In this document: piece after piece, positions 12,901 to 24,900 of the stretch | How positions within the stretch are numbered: the first letter of the stretch is position 1 | Layout: every line of letters begins with the position of its first letter | Source of the DNA: Rhynochetos jubatus | Taxonomy: Eukaryota > Chordata > Aves > Eurypygiformes > Rhynochetidae | Assembly: GCA_027574665.1 (NCBI GenBank) | Contig: CM050668.1 | Span: 6,782,001 to 6,846,000, forward strand | DNA: 64,000 bases | Direction of reading: 5' to 3' | Translations under genes and position numbers: made by a program | Notes under the pieces: model-generated | What the model saw: only the letters and a program-made list of their open reading frames with translations | What the model was told of the DNA's origin: nothing | Databases searched by the model: none

Positions 12901-15900
12901 GAGCAACCTACCTAACAGCACCAGCCCCTTTTTGAAGATGAAGCTGTGACATTTGAAAGCTGCCACTAATAATCCTATATGAACTAAGCTTGCATTGTGC
13001 TGTATAAGAATGAAGAATGGCAAAAAAGCCAAAGATTACATAAATCTTACAGTGGAATATTACGCTGCGATGTAAAACTACATTCTGTCTTCACTAAGCA
13101 ACAGGTCTACCACTCAGTGATACTTGAGTCCTGTCCACCCTCGTGTCCTGAGGCGACCTGACTCGCAACAATAGCTTTAGGGTTGGACTGCTTTCTCAAA
13201 CAAACATCCCATGTTTTTAAGATAAGCCTACGGATACCATAAGGGCTGGATATAAGAACCTTCACTTACATCCATAAAAGGCTCTGGAAACTATTTGCCT
13301 CTTCATGCTTTCACACAGCATCTTTAACGGAGTTCTGTGGAGACACGTTAACATGACAGGTCACGGGGATGGAGATGATGAGTGTTACGCTGATCCCTAC
13401 GACCTACACGCAGCAGTTCTTTCCCTGCACCAAGATTTATTTTGCCTAAGGACAACAATAATGACAATTTATGCTTTTTAAAGCATTTTCCCCAGCAGTA
13501 TTTTGGCCCAAAACAGATTCACCTGGCACATTTAGCTATAACCGCTGCAGGTGCATTGTAAAGGTCCTTGTCAAATCAGGTTAATTGGTGCCCTTCACTG
13601 TAATTGTTAATGACTTGTTGAAGAAAACGCTTCCAGAGCCAAATTATATTAAACTAGTCAAAAGAATTACATGCAGTTTTTCTATCAAAATGTGACTTGA
13701 GAGCAGTTTAACTGGTTAGTTTTAATAACCTACATTTCTTGCTGTGCAATTCCCATCTTTTTATGATAGAAATTACTTGAAAATTGTTACTCTCAGTCCC
13801 TGGTGCTGCAACCAGTACAACTTTCCTGCTTTGAACTGTGCGCAAAGTCTCCTGGGTAAGCTCCCTGCACAACGTGCTCACCTATCATGGATGCAGTTGC
13901 AACAGCTGGGTATATCGTAGGGTGAGCTGCCCGTTGAACAGGAGACACAGGAGGAGCCTTGGCTGCAGTGCTCCAGCTGCCACGAAAGCAGGTTTGCCCC
14001 AAAGCCTTGCATCTCTATCATTTCGCTGGTGTCTAGGGGAAGAAAAATACACAGAACAGCAGGCCATCAACCTTTTTTCTTCTTTCTCCCTCTTCCTTCT
14101 GTGCATCCTGATGGCTTCATGCTTTACATCTCAGCAGGCTCTGAACCTTGATTCCAAAAAGGGGAGAGCACTATCCTAGAGACCTCAGAACTACTGCCCT
14201 TGGCACATCTAAACCAGCTGCATGCTGTGCACGGTCAAATCCCTTCACCACTTCCCCCCTTTCTTGCCCATGCACATCCCAGTTCGTGTTTCAAGAGAAC
14301 GGGTGCTGCAGTAACAACTACAACTGGTTCTTGTGTAATGCTGTAGTAATGTTATTTATGGCCAGAAGAGATCATCTAACCTGACCTTCTAGTTAATTCA
14401 GGTCCCAGAATTTCATGTTACAGTTCCTGGAATCAGCCATGTAACTGATAGTCCAGCCAGAGTGAAAGTTTGAGCATAAAAGAAATTAAGGCAAACCAAT
14501 TCAGTTATTTTCAGAAGATGCTTCTTTCCCCGTCGGAACCAATTCCTAAAATATTTAGCACAGAAGGACAGGTCAGGTCCTACTAATGTCAACACTGTTT
14601 ATAGGAAGTAGGATACTCTGCAGGAAAATGTGATCCAACAGTACAGTGCAGCTTCTTGAGTTATCCCTGCTCAACCAAATCTTTTCACCTTTTTAACCAG
14701 CTTCAGGAAGGCAACCCAAAAAAATCACCATTGCCATCCGAAAGCTTGGCTTCAGCTCTCCAACCGTCCCAGCTGGCATTTGAGCTCGTGGGTTCTTGGT
14801 CTTATAATAAATAACTGGCCTTTCAGCTCACCCATGATTAAAATTAAGGTAAATGCCATAATACTGGATGCCACTAAAGTAACATTTGTAAGCAAAATCC
14901 AGTCCCCTGGGCCGTGCTTTCAAAACATACATTTGTTGGGTGGTGGTAGGGGCAATTCCAAACCATCTCATGCATTTGAAATGAAGGTAGCATAAAGCAT
15001 TTTAGTAGTGCCTATTAGAAAGTGGGCATAGGTGAGGAAGGAGTGGAGTAAAAACATTTGTTAACAGAAAAGCACAGGCTCATGCGGAAGCAGTCACGTG
15101 TATTTCATTTCACAAAACAAAGTGTGATGCAAAAATGCTCTTCACCTTAATTCTTCAGGAAGGAGCTGAATGACCCAGTATTTATTGCAGCTTCTTATTG
15201 GGTTCAAATAAAAAACATTGGACAGACGTTTTTAGATCATTATTTTTTGCCTCCCCTCTACAGACAAGAAAAGTGGGTTTTTCAGTTTTGATTTTTTAGT
15301 TTATTTTTTAGAGAAACAAGGAAAGAACCCCACAGAACCTAAAGATCCAGATGAAAGGTACCTGAATTAGTGAAGAATTAGAGTGAACAGCATCTTTTAT
15401 TTAATTGTAGTGGTGTTATCCATAACCTCAGCTACATGCAAAAGTCAAGCATGTTGCAAAATGTAAAAGCAAACGGCTAGCAAGTCTGCTACAACAGTGT
15501 TGTCGTTATTTAAAAGGGATGCTGCTGGAGAGACAACAGCCAGTCCGATCTCGTTCAGCAAGAATCGCTACTCACACAGCAGACATATTCCTAACTCCAC
15601 ATCACCTTCAGGACTGACTAAGCAAAAGCAGATATCCAACAGCCCTTCTAGTGGGATCACTTCAAATTTCCATCACCTGACTAAAGGCTAAGTTGTGCTT
15701 CTTACACCGTAGGTCACCGCAATAGCCTCTCAACCTGCGTATGCGGCAGTGTTACACCTTCGTCCTTTCCGTTACCACCCGTATCCAGACATGATCAGTT
15801 GAGACACAAACTTCCTGAAACAGTCTCTTTTTTCAAGGAGAATGCTGTATTTTTGGAGTTCCTTTCCATCCATACCATCCCAGATCTCTTTATTAACTTG

Positions 15901-18900
15901 GGCTGGGCTTTATCAGTTTCCAGAGGCTACTACCTTGTGATAAGGGTGTGGGCAGCCTACAGGGAATGAGGAGGATCTCCCTGAAAACACGTTCACATCC
16001 TTCTAAACAGAACTTGAGCACTATGCAGAGACACAGGGCAACTGTTGTCTCCTACAGTCAGTCCCACCTGACCAGGGCCAACACCCGTTTGGAACCAAAA
16101 TCACTGCTCCAGTATTTCAAGGTGCAAGTGTCTTATCTGGAGTCAAGAAACACTGTGGTTTTCTTAGGAAACAGAAATAGCAGTAAAAGCATGTTCATGC
16201 TCATGTAACAAATGAAAAACACAGATGAGCCCAACCTGCAAGCAGTCGCTCTCCTTCCTACTTCCTCTGCAGATGTCAAACTTGTGACAGCTACAGTACA
16301 GCCTGATAACAGAGAAGATGCTGTTCTTGCCGATACATTCCTGCTGTTAGGAAGAGGCAGAGGATGTCGTTTGGATTGTAACAGGAGCGTGCCAGATTTG
16401 GCACATGCACTCGAGAGGTATCAAGGCCAAAAGTCTGGCAGTCCTGAAGCCGTGCAGTAGCTGGTAAGCCTAGAGGGGGCAGAGATTTCACATGAACTAG
16501 CGGAGAGGCCTCGACAGCACCAGCCTGTCTTCTGAACAACTGCAAGTCGTAGAATCCAGGCTGTCCAGGAGGGGTTTGGCCTGGGAATGGGTTATTTTGT
16601 ACACCATTCAGCTTCCTCCTTTGAAAAACAGACTTCTCGGTCTCCAGAACCACACTACCAGAACCTGAATGCTTGCCAATACCTACACTTCTGCAGACTA
16701 CCAACTTAACACATCCGTTATGAATTGCTTTGGGAAAAGAATTATAGGACAAATTAGACGACCTGAACCCCACCTAGCCCACGCGTGCAAGAAGCGGAAT
16801 GAAAGCACCCGACCACAGAAAGGTACTGCGTGTCCATACTACCTTCCATGCACACATCTGCTACCTTACAGAGGTATCCAGAGCGTGAGAGCATGCATCT
16901 TGAACCTTCCCCGGGCTGACATCGTAACTCACGACGCTTCTGCCCTGCTCTGTCTACACAGGCACACTCCACTTGTCGCTACTATGGCTGTAACCGTTCC
17001 CCGCTGATCCTTCCTACGCAAGGCTGCCCTCCCCAGTCCGTTACGCTGCACGCGACTAACTCACGGAGGGGGAACACAAAGACCTCTTACGCTCCCTCCT
17101 TCTCTTGTGAGAACGTGCTCCAGTAGCCTGCTTTTATGAAGGTGGGGCAGGAAGCCTCCAGAAGGAGAACGTTTGTCTGTTCAGCAGCACACACACACCA
17201 AGGAGAGGGAAGATGCTATTGTTTTCCCTTCCCACAGGTTGTGAGCATATTCCCAGCCTCTCTGCACAGTCAACTTCATCTCCAGATCTCACGGCAGGTG
17301 TGAAACGTTCTTCCCTGTAATAATGCCAACACTGTTGTATGCATCACTGGAACGAGCTGCAATAGAGCTCTGGGACACAGGGGGAGGAGGATAAAAACCT
17401 TTCATCCTATTAGGAGCTGTGAGGTTCCGAGAGCAGATCATTGATAGCATTGCGTGTAGCTTATCTTCCTCCTCCTCGTCATCGTCAACAGAGGCAGAGC
17501 GGCTGGCAGCTAAGTGGTGGTAGTTAATAGTTACTGCTCAAAGAAAATAGTGAAAGAGGAGCATAAGAAGAGAGAACTCGATTCTGCGGGAAAGCTCAAA
17601 AGGACATGTTCAGCAAAGACAAAGGACTTGAATCCTGCCCTCTTCTTGAAGGCACAAGCTCCTGTAAATCAGTATGAAAAATGAGTTTCTTAACAGAAAA
17701 AAAGCATGCTGCACCAAACACAGGCCAGCTTTTGCCTGTGCACAGGCTGTGTGCCCAGGGCAGTGGAGGTGGAGAAAGGTCCCAGTGCCAGCCTGCAGCA
17801 GGTGGGTATGCTTTTTAGCAGAAGTCCATGGGAATTCTAGGCTCCAACTAGCTTCTCCTTCACCATGCCCTTATCAACGCTGTGGCCTCTCTTCCACTCC
17901 AAAACCTGTGCCAGATGCACCTGGACAGCAAACATCCTGCTCCCCAGCTCTGTCTGGCACTGCAAACATGCAAGGTACAGGCCTCCTCTGAAGGAAGCCC
18001 ACGGCAGGAGCCAGCTCTCAGTCTTGCACTCAACTGGCAGGTCCGTGCTGAATGTGCCCACAGAATCTGCAGTCCCCTTGCTTCAGGCAAAGGCAGGACA
18101 TGCTTTTGCTGGTGTGTGTGCGTGAACTTACCTGTGCAAACCCAGAAGCCCTAATAAAGCATGGCCACCACTGTGGTTCAGTCCCCTGGGGTAAGGAGGG
18201 CTCAGCTGAGATTTCTGCTTTTCCAGCTGCAGTAAGTCCCAATATGAGCAGTAAATCCAAATCCCCTGTAAACTTTAGGGTCTGATCTTCCTGGGAAATT
18301 CTTGCTTCTTTGCCAAGGGGAATAAACCCAAACATGCTGTTTGAGAACTAGTTCAAATGCCTCCTTGCATGTAAGGAATTTGTAGTCACTGATGACATGA
18401 GGTGGTTTGGTGCTTGGGAATTAATTTAGTTTCCTTGGAAGGGCCTTTATTTATCCATTGTTAAGTTCTTGCTTCCAAGCCAGGAAAACTTAGCCCAGGG
18501 AGTTCTTGGGGTACTTTAAGAGCTGAGTTTATGTTTGGTTTGGGGTTTTTTTGGATGTTTATTTTTTCTCTAATAACAATGTTATGAGCAAACAGTGTGG
18601 CAAATAAACACATCCTCACTTCAGGAGCAAAACTGCTCTTGGCTACTCAAGCAATCTTTTTGTTTTTAGTCTCAAGTTTGCAAGCCCAGGGGAGTATTTT
18701 GAAAACTTCCTCTGCAAAACACAGAGTAAATATAAATAAGATTCCCCACCTCAACTCCATTTCCACCAAGATAACAAGCTTCACTGCATTAAGGAAACCT
18801 ACAGTAAGCTGTAACTGTTGATCACAATTATCATACAATGAAATTTTGTGATAGTTTTTATTCTTCCCCTGCAAAACCTGGCTTGTCTGTTACCTTCAGT

Positions 18901-21900
18901 TATTTCCCAGGATGTTACTTAAAGGTTTTCTTGTTTGTTTTCGGTTGGTTTGTTTGTTTTAACAAAGCAGAACAAAGGCACTTACTGTTATCATGCTTGT
19001 GTCCTGGATAGATAATTCTGAACACATACTCTGTAGAAGTGTCTTCAGCTGGCATGTCCTCTAGGTCCACTGATTTGTTGCTGTTCCGCTTTCGAAGCTT
19101 TGGAAATACCTTACCCTAGAGAAAATGATGATTCCACACAGTCAGCTACAAATGACTAACAGCACAACAGACTAAGTACTTCAGACCTGTGGGATCTTAA
19201 TTCTTAAAACTTTCAATGCTGGGAGGAGGTGAGGACGAAAACAAGAGTAGAAACTATATAGCGCATGATTTAAGGATACTTAACACAACTTTCCTGTGTG
19301 TCTCAAAACACAGCTTTTCCTGTAATCCACGGGAGCTGGGCACCAGCTTCTTCAATAATCCAAGCCTCTAACAGCAAGAACGTCCCAGTCCATTTGAGTC
19401 TCGGCCCCTATCGTTTGCGTTCGTATTTTGATACAATAGTAGATTGCAGTTCATTGCTCAGTGGCTTAATGAAGGTATGAACAATTTTTATAGACTATCT
19501 GTATAAGAACAAAATTGGACTAAATGGAGTTATTTTGCCTCCCACTGTACTATAAAGCAGCTGGAAATCAATGCCCAGACTCCATGGAGCAGGATGCTAG
19601 TTGAACAAAGACATTAAGATCAGCCCTTCCTGCTACAAGCAGCTCATCAGAAAAGGCAGTACCTTGCCCTGTTGGGACCAAAGTGGTGGTTCCAGCTGAC
19701 CACGAGGCAGAAGACCATTTTCCAGACAGGAAAGAAACGCAAGGAGGTGACCTCCTTGGGGGAAGTGCAGCGGAGGTCTCTGAGTTCCATCCTGACTCAC
19801 CAAGACTAATGTCCATCTGCTTTCTGCTGCAAAGGAGGACAAGGGGAGTCCACACCGTTACATCGAAACCTGTTTTTTGCTCTTCTAAGTAAATTTTATA
19901 TGTGATCATCTCTAAGTAGATGGATAAACCTCTGTCAGTCACAGCATGCCCTAGGGGTGATCTCAGTCCTTTAGTCCTAAAGAAGCTCAAGGCTCAAGCA
20001 AACCATGACACGTCTCATGTGGAAACAAAGTAATTCTGAACACTAATATAATACATAATAATGCAATCATTCAGGTAGCTCTCCTGCTTATGTATTTTAA
20101 AACAATATACATAGTCTTCTAAAACAGGCTCTTAGGTCAAAAGTTTTTTTAGTCCAACTGTAACTCAAATCTGACTCCAAATAAACTTTCTAAGTGTTCT
20201 TTGTCCTTGGTCTGTGATTCTGACTTAAGGTTTGTGGTAAGGAAGGCAGTGGGAGGGATGTTTTGTTCCAGATTCCTCTCCCTGCATTGAGCAGAATGAG
20301 AAGTGGATGGTCAGAGGGTGACAGAGGGCAGCTCTGGTTACACGCACTCCCTTTCTACACACTGGTGATCGCACCAGAGACATGCCTGGCAGACCTGCTT
20401 CCCCCCACCCACTTTTTTTTGTAAAGGTCAATGGATGGGGGCCCACACTTATGAAGCCAAAGCTTCTCTGTTTAATACCTGCTGCTGACAGGTTCCCGTA
20501 AGTGCTGCTCTGCACAGAGGCTCAGAAAAAGCAAAGCACACAGAATAAACAAAGAACACGGAAAGCAACCGACAACCCGAGCAGAGCTCGGCAGAGTTCT
20601 TAGCAGGCCTTTCAGCGAAGACATCTGAAGAAGAAAAACGGTTTGGCTCCTTTTGCAATAAAGCCCTAACAGGCACCATGTAAAATGACAGCAGCATTAA
20701 CATTCACCTGGCAGAAAGGGGCTCTGGGAGCACCCCCTGAGAAGAAGGTTTATGCTTACGTTGCTGATGGCAGTGAATGCAGACGATCTGGCTGAGTGGC
20801 ACTATTAAGGCGTAGTCCCAGTAAACACTAATAGGGAAGGAAAAAGTGCAGGAAACACGGTTTTTGGGGTTTTTTTCCATATTCAGGAGCGCTTGTGGTT
20901 CCAAGCACCCAAAACCAAAAGACTCTGCTGAATTAATAACTGCTTATTAAAGGTGGTCAATTAAAGTAACTTAATAGTCAGGTAAAAAACAAATGAACTA
21001 GTTCTCCACAGTGGAAGTCTGGCACCAGCCTTTCCCTCTTCACCTCCCACTGCCCCACACCAGGTTACAACAATGCTCTGGTCAAAATTAAAATGCCCAG
21101 GGCACAGGCTTCACGATGGTCTTGTAGCTGGGTTTCAGGACAGCCAGGTTCTGTTCTGTCTTCCGCATGGGATTTATGGGCAGCAGCATGTGAGTCCACT
21201 GAGGCTCAAGTGTACAGATTAAACCCTTCTGAGAACAACCTCGACAGAGTATAGCAATAGGAGCAGGGGTAGAGGGCTTCATTAACATTCCATTAAAAAA
21301 TACATGTGAAGTTTTAGAAAAAGAATGGTGTGGATTAAGCATTTGAGAGCACTGTTCTGGGGTTGAAGGAAGCATTCCCTGCAGAGACATACCAGCCTGG
21401 TCCAAGACTTCACCTATCTTTCTACCGAAGCAGAACGCCCAATCAGATGAACAAGTCACCTAATGAAAGACAGTGACATTGCAGGTCTCTCTTTTGAGGC
21501 TGAAATTAGCCATGCTTGCCAAGTGATTTGCGACCCTCTGAAGGGAGGTACTAGAAATGTTATGATGGAAGGTAGCATGAAGCTTTTTCCCCTGAACACC
21601 TGGAAAAGTGGGCTTTTGTTTTCCTTTTGAAAAGGCCTTACATCCAAGTGCATTACAGGACCCTTGGAAAGTTGTTTAATCTGTGGCAAAACAGGAACAG
21701 AACCCAAGCTGTCCACCACCTCAACTCATGCACTATTCAGAAGCCCTTCAATTAAATCAGCCTCATTACACTTATGTCATATTGCCAAGTATACAAGAAA
21801 TACCCACTGGGAATGCTTCTGATCTTTTCCTGAATGCAATGACTACCTTTTCTCCAGCTCTGAATCTCCAAGGGTTCCATTCATCAGCTGATTTGGAGTC

Positions 21901-24900
21901 CATTTTAATGTCAAAGCATCTGCTGACTGATGAAGGGAGAGATACCCAGGAATTGCCTCCAAGTCATCTTTCTGTTCACAGAAGCAACAAACAACGCAGG
22001 TAACTCAAGTGCACAATATAATTGTCATGTTCCAGTCCGCGTACGCCTCAAGTTCCAGAGCAGGGCATGACCTAGGAACTGCTGAGGGAAACCCTAACAC
22101 CCTACCTGACAAGCCTAACTTACGTTCTTACTTAAACTACTAACTGCTCATGTCACAGCCAGACAGCAGTGGTGTGTACTGGCCCAAAACTCAAGGTACT
22201 CACCGGCTGGACTAATACATTGTTTTTCCCATACAAAAGGTGTGTTCGGGAATTCTGGTGCAAAGACTCCACATACTCTCTTGCCGAAGCAGCAAAGCGA
22301 TCTTCTGACGTGCTCCCACTTGAATGCCGTTTCCGGATCTAGCACACACACAAGGCAGATCAGGTAGGACAGGAATGACTGTACTGGCAGGTCAATAAAA
22401 CAGGAACAATTCCATTTAGACCAAGAGTGGAACTTCTTCTGGAGCCAGGAGACCTTGCAGAGAAGTGACCTGGAATCTTACTCACCCCTGACCAAAGCAG
22501 CTCATAATTTCTTGTGAGTAACATGGTCAGATCACAAGTGTCAAAAGCCACAGAATTTAGTCCTGGATCTCAAACTTTTATATTTATAAAGAGGGCATTT
22601 GGGCCCAAATGGACTTCTAATCTGTGACAGAGGCTCCATTAGAGAAAAGAAAAGAAAGAATGTTCTAGATTCAGATCTCTCCCTCTGCTTTTATTATCAA
22701 CCTGTGCCTTAACTCAGTAACAGCTACCCAGTAAATACCTACTCCCAGGGCCGGGCGCTTTGAAGGGGAGTCCTGGCGGCTGTGTACTCCATGAATCCGG
22801 TGTCGTTGAACAAGCTCATCTGCTGAAGGGTCTGTCCAATAGTGATCAGCTGTTTTTAGCTTGGTGTACTCCAGAGCACACGGTCCCACTAAGAAAACAG
22901 CCCAAGAGAGACAGCTATTGAGTCTGTTCAGAAACTTACTTGGTCTTATCCTGCTGGCCAAGTACTGAAAGGGAGATCTCCTTCGAGCCAATTGAATATC
23001 AATGAACACTTAATGATCCTACAGGATCAGCCCATAGTATAGACAATATATATAACAATATATCAGGCCCTATTATCTAGAGCTGCATAAAACATGCCTG
23101 CAGGACACAATGCCCTGCCACAGCAGCATTAGTAGTTACAATCTGCTAGTAAGCATTCAGTAAAAAGCCATTCCCATTCTGTTCTCTGACCCAACCAATA
23201 ATTAATAATAAACACAGATGACCGACCTCTACTTGTCTCAAGCAATAAAACAACATCTTCTTTGTTGCTCTATTACAAATACTTAAATGACATACTAAAG
23301 ATAAAAATCACCTTTTGTAACACTGCCATAATACATAATGATTTAAGAAACAATTTATTTTCTTTTACATAAGAAGAACTTTGCAAGAACTCACCTAGAA
23401 GAGAAGCCAGTATTGGGCCACAAACAGGATCTGCCAGCAAAGCTTCTTTTTCATAATATTTACTAGGCATAAAAAATCAGAGCCCAGTTAAAAACACTGG
23501 TTGTTATTTTTAAAAGCTCTTATGCCTCCTAGTAGCATGAGTCAGAATCCTATAATGGTTTGGGTTGGAAGGGACCTGAAAGCCCATCTAGTTCCACCCT
23601 CCTGCCATGGGCAGGGACACCTTGCACTACACCAGGTTGCTCCAAGCCTCATCCAGCCTGGCCTTGAAGGCGTCCAGGGATGGATGGATGGAATCTGTTG
23701 ACTTAATGTTACTGTAACCGGAACATCATGTTACTGCTTACCAGAAAAGTACGCCAAAAGAAGCAAAAAAGGGCAGAGAAGCTCTAGACACGCTGCTATT
23801 AACCTGACAACTCCTCTGGCATTTGCTGTGGCCCGCCAGCAGTCCAGTGGAAGCGGACTCTGTGTGCAGCGGGAAGCACGACTACTGAAATCACATTCCA
23901 GGTCAGATGTCACACTTAATAAAAGCTGAGGCCAAACATGTATTTCAAGAGCAAATTCAGACATTGACCTATATAAGAGGGAAATTTGAGAGTTTAGAGA
24001 AGAGTTTTACCAAGGCTGACAATGGGACCTAGGCTGCACATCTGGAGTGCTGTGCACGTACTGAAGCAGAACACGTTTTCAAGCTTGGTTTTAGTTACAG
24101 TTCTAACACAATCAGCAACATTCTGTTGCTGGAATTTTTATCAAATACATTCTCTTACACAACAGACTGATAAGCAAACTGTGTATCTAAGCATCCAGAG
24201 GCAGGACTAATGGGATCAAAACTCCATTTATTTCTTGAACTTGACAGGTAGGGGGACCAGCAGTTGCCAGGATTACCTAGAAATCACCAAAGCATTCATC
24301 TCCTCTAAAAGCCCTCATGACTGGCTCACCTACTGATCTCATCAAGAGCACATGCTGTGTTGGGTTTGCCGGCAAAGGCAGCTTTTACAACGTAGTGTAT
24401 CTTCAACTATTTTAAAAAGTCATTAAAACATACTGTAAGAAAGCTAAGCAGATGTCCATTTAGCCTATTTTAGACATCTGATTTCAAGTTAGATAATCTC
24501 CTATACTGTATCAATAGCATTGACTATGAGAACAATGAGTTTAATAAGCCTAATATTTAATGAGATGACCACCACCCCTACTTTGGATCCACATTCTGCC
24601 CTTGATCAGCTGTGTAATCTCAGGCAAGACACTTCCTCTCGGTATGCTCATTCTGCCTCATCTATTTTTGAATGGAGCTCTTGAGAGGCGGGAGCTTGCC
24701 TTTTGCTAAATGTGTTTACCCAGTATATTTGATTTGGGGCTTTGGGCACAGATGTAATATGGAGACAAACAATAGCTCTCTGCAAGCAATTATGTCAGTT
24801 TTCCACAGAGACCACGAGATCCACACGTTCTTAAACATCTCTTCCATCTGTGAGGAATAATCTTGAAACACTGTTAAGAACCATAAACTACTGTGAACAG

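Larger units (their letters stand above)
933..13881 (-). other. Small SGSM2 introns 13-23
   Basis: Introns at 933-2050, 2219-3401, 3499-4439, 4550-5022, 5106-6009, 6135-6791, 7197-8299, 8483-12151, 12281-12721, 12868-13269 and 13335-13881. All are GT..AG. I see no second gene in them. They hold a short tandem repeat (5808-5842) and a probable SINE remnant (about 9785-9870); the remainder looks unique. Confidence 0.8.
17534..22742 (-). other. SGSM2 introns 6-11
   Basis: Introns at 17534-18985, 19116-19662, 19824-20759, 20828-21846, 21972-22203 and 22339-22742. Nothing beyond splice signals, short homopolymers and unique sequence was recognised. Confidence 0.75.

Noticed and set aside
16291-16773. 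160-codon minus-strand frame in intron 12, first considered for an SGSM2 exon
   Set aside because: It matches no part of SGSM2, and the neighbouring exons join in phase without it.
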